From Omphiscola glabra (lineage: Eukaryota; Mollusca; Gastropoda; Lymnaeidae): a stretch of DNA of 64,000 nucleotides. Made by a program: the position numbers and the translations under genes. A model generated the notes under the pieces. It was given only the letters and a program-made list of their open reading frames with translations. It did no database searches and was not told the origin of the DNA. Shown one piece after another: positions 1 through 10,663 of this stretch. The DNA is taken from assembly GCA_964017045.1 (NCBI GenBank), contig OZ024811.1, forward strand, positions 13,853,812-13,917,811, given 5' to 3'. Numbering within the stretch: the first letter of the stretch is position 1; every line of letters starts with the position of its first letter.

Positions 1-789
1 ATGAGTTACTTTAAAAACCTGGATCGCAACTAATTTGACGAGTATAATCAATGATGTTGAAAGATTCTAAGTAACTTAGTTACAGAAATAATTATCAATT
101 CTGCAATTAAATATAAGGCTTGTTTATATAAGACATAATAAAATTTAAAAAAATTAAAAGTTTTTATAAGAAGTTTAATAGTAAATTATAACTCTGGAGG
201 GACATGGAGGCGGAAATTCTTACAAATACCAGAGTAGCTGCAAGACTAAGAATAGGGGAAGTGCAGGATGGCCCAATTATAGGTTTTCAAAAATCTATAC
301 AGCTCATGCACCATTACCGATTTACACACATATGAATTTGAATGAATGAATACATATTTCATGAATGTGTTTGTATGTTTGTGCACATGCAAACAATACC
401 CCACATATTCACATAGCCTACACAATCTAGAGGCCCTCAAAACACCTCTTCGGGCGCCCGGGCAATGCCGCTTCTAATTTTAAAAAAAAACAAATTTTAA
501 AAACTTCATTCATAATACATGTAGACGCCTTATTCACATAGTGCCTGATCATTGTTGAATAACTATTTGACTTATAACATCCAAAAACAAAAATGTACTC
601 TCCTCTATCGATTAGAATCTTATCGTTCAGCAACTCGGTGCGTTGTTAATCTGTATTCAAAGGAATGCACGGGGTCAAGGATGGCCATTGAGATGAAGGC
701 GAGCTAACTCCCACGGCCACTCATCTCGTTGTCGCGTTGCTAGGACGCTTTTACCAAAACAAGTTGGTTGCCACGTGTTGCAGTTGAAC
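1..789. other. No gene seen; AT-rich flank
   Basis: AT-rich sequence with only short open frames that lack splice signals or recognisable domains. A short GC-richer patch lies near 640-780. I see no feature I can name before the hAT element that starts at 798. Confidence 0.5.
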
Positions 790-797
790 TGTTATAC

Positions 798-995
798 CAG
801 CGGTTCTCAACCTGTGGGTCGCGACCCCTTTGGGGGTCGAACGTCCCTTTCGCAGGGGTCGCCTAAAACAAAAAACACACTTACTTCACGGTTATGAAGT
901 TGCAACGAGAATAATTAATTGTGTGGTTGGGGGGTCGCCGCAACATGAGGCACTGTAAAAAAGGGTCGAAGCATTTGGAAGGCTGAGAACCACTG
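798..995 (+). mobile_element. Short non-autonomous hAT element (rodent URR1-like ends)
   Basis: A 198-bp element bounded by imperfect terminal inverted repeats: CAGCGGTTCTCAACCT at the left, and the complement of CAGTGGTTCTCAGCCT at the right. It is flanked by a perfect 8-bp target duplication TGTTATAC (790-797 and 996-1003), the hallmark of hAT insertion. The sub-terminal GGGTCGCGACCCC block resembles the non-autonomous hAT-Charlie element known in rodents as URR1. That resemblance is from memory. There is no coding capacity, so it would need a transposase in trans. Three relatives occur at 3355, 31757 and 34523. Confidence 0.9.
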
Positions 996-1003
996 TGTTA
1001 TAC

Positions 1004-1732
1004 TGTTCTACCAAAGCCTGATAATGCACTCAGTTGCACTCAGAGATATCTCAAGAAGGGCAGCAGCAATTTTTTTTCAAGCTAAGATTTATTGCTCACA
1101 AATCAAATTAAACAGATTCCGATTCCGGGTATAGAGGCCAACAACTACATTTTAGACAACTAATTGTTTTTGATCGTGCTGTAATACAACTTGCTGTTAA
1201 GCGTTACTCCAAACCAGCTACCCTCTAGCTAATTATTTCTTGGAATCATGGAACCTATCATAAAACTAAAGAAAAAAAAAAAAGAAAGAGAATTGTCACT
1301 TCACATACTTTCATAACTATTAAAAAAAAAAAGAAGGAAAGAAAAAATTCATTGAAAGCAAAATTCAGAATGTGGGATGTGAACCCAACCCACACCCCCA
1401 CCAAAAACCCATAAATAATCAATTCTCCCCCAGTTATTCGAAGACCTCATGCAAAAAAAAAATCCAAAAAAAACCAACTAAAAAACAAACATTGATCTAG
1501 ACCGAAACGAGTGTCCTAGTAAATGAACTCCATATAATATCTTAAGCGATGTAACATTTAAAATGCTGCTTATTCAACAACCTTGAATCCGGTTTCCTTT
1601 GTCAAATGAAATAAGTTTAAGTTTTATAGCGGCCAAAAGCGTATTAAAGATAATCACACGCATGTTTTATTCTTACGCGGCCAAAAAGACCCAGTCAGAA
1701 AATGGAAACACTGAGAACATTGTGGGCACCTT
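1004..1732. other. No gene seen
   Basis: AT-rich sequence with A-tracts and a CA-rich stretch near 1390-1420. The small open frame from 1599 runs into the following minisatellite and shows no domain or splice context. Confidence 0.4.
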
Positions 1733-2105
1733 TGTGGTTGCACTGAGGTCAGGTGGTTGCACTGAGGTCAGGTGGTTGCACTGAGGTCAGGTGGTCGCAC
1801 TGAGGTCAGGTTGTCGCACTGAGGTCAGGTTGTCGCACTGAGGTCATGTGGTGGCACTGAGGTCAGGTTGTCGCACTGAGGTCATGTGGTCGCACTGAGG
1901 TCAGGTTGTCGCACTGAGGTCAGGTTGTCGCACTGAGGTCATGTGGTGGCACTGAGGTCAGGTTGTTGCACTGAGGTCAGGTTGTTGCACTGAGGTCATG
2001 TGGTGGCACTGAGGTCAGGTGGTCGCACTGAGGTCATGTGGTCGCACTGAGGTCAGGTTGTCGCACTGAGGTCAGGTAAATGCACTGAGGTCATTTGGTT
2101 GCACT
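1733..2105. repeat. 19-bp minisatellite, about 19 copies
   Basis: Tandem repeat of a 19-bp unit, GCACTGAGGTCAGGTTGTC with GG/TT and C/T variants. Variant units (TGTGGT, GGTGGT, GGTTGT) alternate, suggesting block duplications. A decayed single copy recurs near 2312. Every unit carries CAGGT or CATGT. Confidence 0.9.
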
Positions 2106-3336
2106 TAGGCCTAATCACTGGTAGCAGGGCGGACAGGCGGTTGCTTAAGGGGTTACTGAGAAATAAGCATTCTTCCTTATTATTAGGCTAGTTAACTGCT
2201 AGACTATGTCTCAACACTGGCTGGTCAGAGATTTTACTTTGTGCCCGCTAACAACCATTAAAAAAACAGTTTTGGTTCACTCATCAAAAGGTTGTGAGTA
2301 AGTGTTGACTCGTGGTTGCACTGGGGCAAGTTAGTCTATACGGAGAAGTATTTATTGACGCTTACGTTAAGTTGCGGGACGATAGACATTTAAATTGAAA
2401 TGTTCGGAAACATATTTAGAATTATGTAGTGGCAGACGGAGCCTTCAAACATTTTAGACTTGTTATACAAAAATAGTACCGTTACGCGCTCACGTTTACT
2501 GCTTCCCCCATCTTACGCACCAGAAGAACACATTCGTTAATCACCGCTCATTGGCAACTGAAAAAGCGATGTCTAAACGAAAGGTAAATGAAGGTCAACA
2601 CAGCTAGGCACTAGTGCGTATATGAAGCGCCACCATGAATTATTATTATAGATTGTGGATCTCTTCACGTAGTTGACCCAGCTGGGGTTAAAATAATGTC
2701 CAAGGGTCTATAAAGCTGTCGTCGTTCTCTCAGGTCGGGGCTCAAGCTTTTCTCTATTTGTTTCTGTGGAGCTTCAATACAGTCATAAACGTCTCTGAAA
2801 CACTTCATGTAGTGTTCTAGCTGCTTTGAAACCGTTGTCACAGCAATAAGAATTAGATTATTAACAAATTATCAATGAGGGAAAATAAGCAAATTACATT
2901 GATTTTTGTTTTTATTTTTAAATCAAACAATATCTTCAAGTTGATTGATAAGTAACGAACATCAATTAAGGGCACTGTAACTTGAGTAAGTCTCTATTCC
3001 CTTAGGGTGACAGGATAGTGTTGTTCCCTGCCAGGTTGTCAATTTAATTTTTCATGATGCTCCCTGAAGCAACTTTTACCTCACTGTGTCCGCCTATAGG
3101 GTCACTGCTGTCGTAGCAGTACGCCTGTAGCAACATTTTTCCGCCAACCAACACAACAACACTGCCATGCACTCACCATGGGGCACCTTGCTTTGACCGC
3201 CTAAAAATGGCGTTAATAGTCTTACTTTACGGTAGGCCAACGATAAACTATTCTCACGAACAATGTGTACGTTTCGTAACATCATGATTTGAGGAAACTT
3301 ACAACACGGCGATAACGTTCGAGACTGAACTCCCGT
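2106..3336. other. No gene seen
   Basis: Mixed-composition sequence with only short open frames on either strand (the longest about 63 codons at 3094-3285). I recognise no protein family and no repeat. Confidence 0.4.
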
Positions 3337-4163
3337 ATTGTGAGTGGTTTGAAGCAGTGGTTCTCAACCTTTCAAAAAGCCGCGACCCTTTAATACAGTT
3401 CCTCATGTTGTGGCGACCCCCAACAACAAAATTATTTGTTGATACTTTAAAACTTTAAGGTATATTTGTTTTCAGATGGTCTAGACGACCCCTGTGAAAG
3501 GGTCGTGCGACCCCCAAAGGGGTCGCGACCCACTGGTTGAGAACCGCTGGTTTGAATGGTCATAGAATCAGGCCATTGTTGTGAGTGGTTTTGAAGGGTC
3601 ATATAGTCAGGCCATTGTTGAGAGTGGTTTTGAAAGGGCATAGAGTCAGGCCATTGTTGAGAGTGGGTTGAAGGGTCATAGAGTCAGGCCATTGTTAAGA
3701 GTGGTTTTGAAGGGTCATAGAATCAGGCCATAGTTAAGAGTGGTTCTGAAGGGTCATAGAGTCAGGCCATTGTTGAGAGTGGTTTTGAAGGGTCATAGAA
3801 TCAGGCCATTGTTAAGAGTGGTTCTGAAGGGTCATAGAGTCAGGCCAATGTTGAGAGTGGTTTTGAAGGGTCATAGAGTCAGGCCATTGTTGAGAGTGGT
3901 TTTGAAGGGTCTTAGAGTCAGGCCATTGTTGAGAGTGGTTTTGAAGGGTCATAGAATCAGGCCATTGTTGAGAGTGGTTTTGAAGGATCATAGAGTCAGG
4001 CCATTGTTGAGAGTGGTTTTGAAGGGTCATAGAGTCAGGCCATTGTTGAGAGTGGTTTTGAAGGGTCATTGAGTCAGGCCATTGTTGAGAGTGGGTTGAA
4101 GGGTCATAGAGTCAGGCCATTGTTGAGAGTGGGTTGAAGGGTCATAGAGTCATGCCATTCAAC
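3337..4163. repeat. 39-bp minisatellite, about 16 copies, split by a hAT insertion
   Basis: Units of about 39 bp containing GAGTGGTTTTGAAGGGTCAT and AGTCAGGCCATTGT run from 3550 to about 4163. A partial first unit (ATTGTGAGTGGTTTGAAG) lies at 3337-3354. The hAT element at 3355-3549 sits between these two pieces and duplicated 8 bp of the repeat unit. Long open frames across the array on both strands are by-products of a 39-bp period, a multiple of three, and are not genes. Confidence 0.9.
3355..3549 (-). mobile_element. Short non-autonomous hAT element inside the minisatellite
   Basis: A 195-bp element in reverse orientation to the copy at 798. Its termini are CAGTGGTTCTCAACCT and the complement of CAGCGGTTCTCAACCA, with the same internal GGGGTCGCGACCC block. 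Target duplications are GTTTGAAG (3347-3354) and GTTTGAAT (3550-3557), 7 of 8 matching. Both are part of the minisatellite unit, so insertion came after the minisatellite existed. Confidence 0.88.
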
Positions 4164-5334
4164 AATAAGACCATAACAAAAAGACTTTAGCGGACTTTGA
4201 AACAAGAATGTAGTAGAAATGAAGTGGAGAGCTCTCTATGTTGACGGATTGCTCTTCTCAAAAATGATACTAAAAAAAAAAAAAAAGAGAAAGCCATTAA
4301 AGGAACCATGATGATCGACCAAGAGTCACGTAAATATGTTTAACAAGACTCGTATTTCAAAAATAAAAGTAAAAAAATAAATAAATATATATAATTTTTG
4401 TAACATTCATTTTTAAGACTAATTATGCCATTTAAATCTCATGCCAACGCCAACAAGGGGGGGGGGTCGGTGAATGATTGTCACAATCCCAATAAGTATC
4501 AGAGTCATTATTTGTCGTTTGGTTGTAGTCCGTGTCAATAATCGCGACACTTTAAAAACAAAATATATATATTTTCTCATCAGCGCAAGATTTGGGTAGA
4601 TGACTAAGCAACACAATACTGTTAGAGCGCACGAGAAACGGTCAGTAAACAATTACTCTATAAGTAAAAACGTTGAGTCAAACACTAAATATATATTCTT
4701 CCCCCCCCCCCCCCTTACCTTGCAGTTCATAAATCCCCGAACACTTTCTAATATGACTGTATAATGGCTAATGACTGAAGTAATCCTAAGAAAGTGATCC
4801 TACGAGTCTCGTATCCTGCAAGCCGGTGTCTACCACACTAGAGGCCATAAATACAATGTGGTGAGTTGAGTCGCCGTCCGTACACAACTAACACAAGGGT
4901 GTGGAGGGCCCTAAACGGTGGAACTTTTGCAGATAAGCGAAAGCCGAGCCGTAAATACCTGTGCGCTTCAATAACTACACGACAAGACTAGCAGCACTGA
5001 GTGAAAGGAATTTGTTTGAAAACAAGATAATCTTTTCAGAACTTTATAAACTAGATCGGCCCGTATGCAGGATAATGTTTACATTCTACCTTTCAAAGAA
5101 TTCACTACGTCTATATATATATATATAGATAGATATATCATTCAGTTGTAATATATATTGTTATATATAGCACACGCAGTATACATAAATCATAATCACA
5201 CAGTTAATAAACGTGAAAACAACTCTCAATGTATGTATAGAAATAAATAAACTCACAAAGTTAATCAAAATTTATTGCAACGGGCGTCCACAGACATTTT
5301 GGAAATTTTACATGCAACGGAATACCCTTCAAAT
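4164..5334. other. No gene seen; simple repeats
   Basis: AT-rich sequence with a poly-G tract near 4457, a poly-C tract near 4701 and TA/GATA microsatellite near 5110-5150. Open frames are short and unrecognised. Confidence 0.4.
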
Positions 5335-5538
5335 CAGGCCTGAACAGCTCAAAATGTAAAGTGGGCCGTAATACTTTATGAAAAAACTTGTGCGGGCCGA
5401 AAGAAAATAGGACAGCGGGGAAAGCCATTAAGAAAATAACAATGATAATGATGAAGAATATTTCGTTACTTCGCGGGCCGAAAAGTCATTGCTGGACCAG
5501 ACGCGTGGGGCCTGCAGGCTGTGTGCTGTGCGGACCTG
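5335..5538. mobile_element. hAT-like non-autonomous element, family 2 copy
   Basis: About 204 bp, starting CAGGCCTGAACAGCTC and ending in the complement of CAGGTCCGCACAGC. Flanks CTTCAAAT (5327-5334) and CCTTAAAT (5539-5546) agree at 6 of 8 positions, consistent with a decayed 8-bp duplication. A second copy in the opposite orientation lies at 30126-30352. Shared internal blocks are CGGGCCGAAA, TTATTAAG-type AT tracts and ATTTCGTTACTTCGCGGGCC. Confidence 0.7.
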
Positions 5539-5754
5539 CCTTAAATTATTAACAATATAGTAAACAGCGTAACGCTACCGTGTCCACCAATCAGAACATT
5601 GTGTGACGTGAACCAACCTTCCTCATGCCAACAAAAAGTATTCCACCATCTTTAAAAGAATCAGAGGGAAAGTGTCCGTGCCAGTGCATGCACAACAGTA
5701 AAATTAACCCTACAACACTTGCGGATTATAAAAGATTATATGATCACCCCCCCC

Positions 5755-5927
5755 CAGTGGGAAGGAGGGAGGGTGTTTAGCCCCAGGTGGCACCATTTTC
5801 CTGGATATGGAGGGGCGGAATTTTCAGACAATTGCAAATTTTTATTACGTGGAAAAAAAAATGGGAGTCGGGTTAGCAAAAATCATAGACCGCCCCCTGG
5901 GTAGCACTAAACCTTGCTACGCCCCTG
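5755..5927. mobile_element. Probable MITE of the GGCGTAGC type
   Basis: The right end is the complement of CAGGGGCGTAGCAAGG and the left end is CAGTGGGAAGGAGGG, so only a few outer bases match. Internal GGTGGCACC and GGGTAGCACT blocks resemble the MITEs at 27568 and 41792. No clear target duplication was found, so the limits are approximate. Confidence 0.35.
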
Positions 5928-6620
5928 ATCGGCCCTCAAAATAAATGGGGCCGAATCGTAATGGATGGGAGGGGGGGGGGGAGAGAAAAAAAGTCCTAAG
6001 ATAAAGGAAGGGGTAAAAGGCATACGTAAGTAATGAAAGAAGGTATGGCAAATTGGTGCGCACAGTAAAACGGAATGCACCGTAATTCCAAACGCACAAC
6101 AATATGGAGTGCACATTAATAATGAAAAACAAAACAAAACAAAAATCAAACGGGAAAAGGGATGAGGCTTGGAAAACCAGCTCCTTTAATCCGTCGACGG
6201 AATTCACTGTATGCCTTCAACTCAAGTCGTCAAAACTTAAAACGAAATTGACGTAAATAAAATAGCATTGCAATGGCAGAGAGGAGGCGGGCGTTCGGTC
6301 CTTAAGTGTAGAAAGACTCATCTGTGTCCGCAAGTGTCAACAAAGAAGGATCTCATTATATTGATTTTTTTACTCATAAATGTTCTAACCATCCATTTAA
6401 GTCTAGAGCGTGTCTTTTAACTATTCACACATACTCACCGCACGGGTTTCAATGACCTATCTACAGATACCCGTGAAAAATGCGATTGCGCAACTCCCCT
6501 CCGAAATTGTGTCGTTCAAAAATCCTTGTAAAGCTCGCTTTCTCCGCAACCCGAGGAGACAGTGACGTCATGTCACACCCAGGAACCCCGGACAGGGCAG
6601 CAGACGGTAATCCTGTCAGC
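5928..6620. other. No gene seen
   Basis: Contains a G-tract near 5970 and short overlapping open frames on the minus strand without recognisable domains. Nothing else can be supported. Confidence 0.35.
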
Positions 6621-6821
6621 CAGTGGTTCTCAGTTTTGGTACTGTTGAATAGTTTTAGCGATCTTCCACTTTAACATTTAGGTTACGAAAAATATTTAAG
6701 GAATCGAAAATTGTATTAATAAAATATTTTAAGAAATAAAGATACATTTTCCAAATACATCGTCATAGGCGTCGCATTTAATTACCCTGAAGACCTATTG
6801 ATTACAGCTTAGGAACCACTG
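6621..6821. mobile_element. Decayed hAT-like element
   Basis: Begins CAGTGGTTCTCAG and ends AGGAACCACTG, giving a short inverted terminal match around 201 bp of AT-rich sequence. The ends resemble the 798 family but the interior does not. Flanking 8-mers do not match, so the call rests on the termini only. Confidence 0.45.
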
Positions 6822-9800
6822 ATTGAACTAAAAATAACTCACCATGTACTTTATCGGGCGAACGCTTATTGGATACACCAAATGGTAAACTCATGTTAAA
6901 AAAATATTATTTTAAATTATTATCATGTAATATAATGATTATTTATCTTATCTTTACGATTTTTGCAACGTGTCTGTAAATGTGATAACACCTTCTAAGT
7001 TATGAAAGATTTAGAGATGAAATTCCCATTTAATTTGTGTTAAGTGTATCTGAGGTGCTAATGAATTATGACTGATGCGCATCTGAAATGCACAGTGAAC
7101 CATCTTTGACACCTTAGCATAATGGTAATATCAATTATGTCTGATTTTTTTTTTTTTTAGGTTAGCTTTATGTACGCAACACAATGTCATCCCATTTCCA
7201 ATTCATCGTACACGACGATGTGAAGGAGCTGTTTAATTATACTATGTGTCTTCTCTCGCTGTTCAAATATAATCGATTACTCGGCCCAGGTAGGACTGTC
7301 CAATGGTATCGAGGAGACCCGAGTTGCCCGTGTGAGGAGCTGCTGATGGTCTCGCCGTCGATCGATCCTCAGTAATGGATCCACTCATGGCTTGGGGTGA
7401 TCGGGGTAAAACGCCACTGCATTTAGATCGGCGATCTAATTTATTTTAAGAAGCCAGCGACGAACACGTGACATTATTATTTTTAGTTCTGTTCTGAAAC
7501 GGGTTTATATCAATTTTATAATTGTGCCAGGCAAAGAGCCTTCATCGTAAGTGCACGCGCGCGAATACACATACACATACACGCACACACACACAAACGC
7601 ATGCACAAACACGCACAAGCATATGTGTTAATAATGTGTCATAGCATATGTGTAGACCATATTTTAAGATTTTCGCAGTCACCAATTGTATCCCCATTGT
7701 TTTATTTTTTTATTTTTTTGCTTTTCCATTAAACGTCACCGAGTAATTGTGCCGTGCCGCGCCTCTTACCCACCCCTCCCTTAGTTGGGAAAAAGCTTCA
7801 TATTCTCAAATACGTACTATTTGGTATAGAGAATTATATCTAAAATTCCTAAGCGTACACGAGACGATAGTTACTTGCAAGATCGCACACTTTATTAATG
7901 TGAGTGTAACTTATTATTATTTTTTTCCAAGGACTGTACCTTCTTTATTATTCCCTTTCCTTTGCTGTGCTGTAAGTTGATATCATTTTTTTTTTTGGGT
8001 TTTGTTTCTGTATAATTGAATTTTTATCTGAACTTGATAGTGTGATTAGATTGAATATCGTTAATATCACTAGTTTTGCTCTCGTTTTTCTTTATGCGTT
8101 TAATGATTTTCAGTTCTATTTTACCAACTTCTATTTATTCTAAGAGCCAATCTAAAAAAAAAGATTAAATTTTTAAAACCAAACAATAGAAACTCATTCA
8201 TATTTTATTAAAATAAAATCATTTTTTTTTCATCTGCATTTACTGAAATGAATCCATAAAATTTTTAAAAAATAAGTTTTAAAAAATTAATAAAAAAAAA
8301 AAAATAAAGAACAAAAAATAAAACAAAACAAATTTAATTTGGCGTTTCGCTCCACGTATGTACGAATTTTAATATTTTAAAATAACAATACATTTTTTAA
8401 AAGTATTTCCATTTTCATAAGATATAATGAATTCAAAAGTTCTTCTCGCACAACGAAAATTACAGAAATAGCAATTCACACTCTCTTTAATGCAGCGTAA
8501 ACATTTCCTATTGTCAGCAATCCCATTTTAATCAATCGGCACTGAGCCTTCAAGCAACCACATCCGATACATTACAATTCAACTGATCGCTTCCATTGAA
8601 GCGTTGAAAGCAGTCACATCAAATATGGTTTAATTCAAACCAATCGCTGCGTCCACAAAGCACGGTTTTAACCAATCGAAACATCTGGCTTAAGCTTCAA
8701 AACCACCACCATGCACTAGGGACGCTCCACTCCTTCCATGTTGTCCACATGCGCTACACATGAGAAATTTCAAAATTTTTTACCTTAAATAAAATTCCTA
8801 CTTCCCCATTTTAGAATGGAGTGAAATTTTTGTTCTCTCGTGTAATTGTAAATCTTCTATAAAGAATCTAGAACCAAAAAAAAAAATTAGCTAAAAATCG
8901 TATGTAGGAGGGCTTTGAAATGGCAAGGACTGACATGTTAAAGTTTCACTAGCTGTGATCCCCAACACAAAATGAGGTTTCCAAATTTTAATGTCAACTA
9001 TTAAGAGAGATGTCCACGATTTCAGTGAATATACGCAGTATCGAAACCACATGGCGTAACTAGAGTTAGTGCCACCCGAAGCGGACACAGATTATTGACG
9101 GCTCCTTCAACGAAAAAACTATTACAAAACTCCATATAAAGAGCATCAGTGTGCCCGGGTTGAAATTAACCAGCCCTACCCTACCCCCCTTCCATCACAG
9201 CACCAGTATCCCCACGCCACTGGACCGAACTGTTACTCTTCATTTTAAAACAAGTCGTTAAGTGATTTAACTGATTTTGGTTTCCAGTTTGCATAAAATC
9301 CTTGTCTCAAAACATCTTGAGAATCCCTGTTTCCCTGAAACCAAATTTCCACTAACAGTTATGCAAGCCAACATAATATATAAATACAAAAAAAAGATGT
9401 ATTCAGTTTTCATATTACGTTTCACAGTGATATTGTCTATTAGATTCCACTTCAAAGCTCCGCTGTACCCTCTCAAAAGTGATCTTGCTTCAAACGCCTA
9501 CATTTTTTGATACATTAAAAAAAAAAAATGAAATGTTTACACAAAAAAATTCCACCAATTCATCAGCCAGCTGTAACGCCCATAACTCTTCACCCCCCCC
9601 CCTCTCTCTTTCTCTCTGATGAGCCTCCACGTTTTCCCGGACACTCACCAAATCAACTTTCCACCGATGCGTGTTCACTAGTCTCCCCCTTTGAGCTGTC
9701 TGCATCACCAAACGTGAGGTGCGGTAAGCATCTCCTGCACAATTTCAAGAGGAGCAAACAATATTATCCATAGAATGAGCACTCCCTACCCGTGTGTGTC

Positions 9801-10339
9801 ACTTTTCTCACTAACCCAGCTAATCTTTTTTAAATCGCACTAGCTTCACTGGTTCTACCAGACCCATAAGTCAACTCGTCTCACTAGCCACACACGCCCA
9901 TTAGTGTCACAAGTAAATTTCGCTTCAGACGTCTCACTAGTTTAACTAGTACCCAAGTCTTAAGCGTTTCATTAGCATACATCTGCCTGCTACTCCACAT
10001 TTAAAAAAAAAATATTTTCCATAAATGTATCTGTAATTATATATGTGAAAGTTAAAAAAAAAAGAAGATAAAAGGACTGACCATTGTATAGACTCCAAAC
10101 AATTCGAATAATAAAATACACAAGTGACAAGGAGTCAAAGGAAATAGTTTTAGTGTTTTCTTGGAAAAACACTTAAATTTAAAAGGGCTTAAATTTTAGT
10201 CAAAATTTTTTTTTAAATGTCCAATTTAGTTACAATAAAAAGATTTCAATAAAAAATAATTTTAAAAAGTTAAGTAGAAATAAATGAAAGAAAAATAAAT
10301 AATGGATATTTGAATTTCTTTTTTTTTCGTAAGCTACAC
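6822..10339. other. Long gene-free AT-rich stretch
   Basis: 3.5 kb without a recognisable gene. It holds a CA-type microsatellite (about 7565-7620), many A and T tracts, and small open frames. The 63-codon plus frame at 7184-7375 follows a T-rich tract but matches no family I know. A fragment at about 9053-9090 (GGCGTAACTAGAGTTAGTGC) looks like the end of a MITE of the 27568 type. Missing 3' exons of the minus gene could lie here, but I could not identify one. Confidence 0.4.
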
Positions 10340-10510
10340 TGTACGTACCATCATCCCTTGCAGTTAAGTACCATCATCCCTAACTGTGAGAACCATCGAA
10401 ACTTGAATTAAGTACCTTCATCACTTAACGCAATGGCCACCATCCATTACCGTGAGTACAATCAACACTTGCCGTAAGTACTATCTGCACTCACAGTAGG
10501 TTGCCATCCT
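10340..10510. repeat. Degenerate tandem repeat (ACCATCATCCCT type)
   Basis: Six or so imperfect units of about 25-28 bp built around TAAGTACCATCATCC. Strongly diverged, so unit boundaries are approximate. Confidence 0.45.
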
Positions 10511-10663
10511 ACTTACCTTAAAATGAGCAAGGCAGTAGGAAAGAACAAGAGCAGCAGTATCACTGACACGTACGTTTTCCAGGCCCCTGGGCAAAGGGAA
10601 AGGAACTTGTCTTGACGAAGTAGCAGAACCAGTTAGAAGAAATAAACACGCCAACTGACACTG

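Noticed and set aside
3740..4072. Repetitive frames on both strands
   Set aside because: The 39-bp minisatellite has a period divisible by three, which keeps frames open without selection.
7184..7375. 63-codon frame after a T-tract and AG
   Set aside because: An acceptor-like start alone is weak; no family similarity, donor or neighbouring exon supports it.
9490..9711. Candidate extra exon of gene A (frame ending in a GTGAGT donor)
   Set aside because: The donor is good, but the peptide lacks cysteines expected of EGF-like modules and no matching acceptor was seen.
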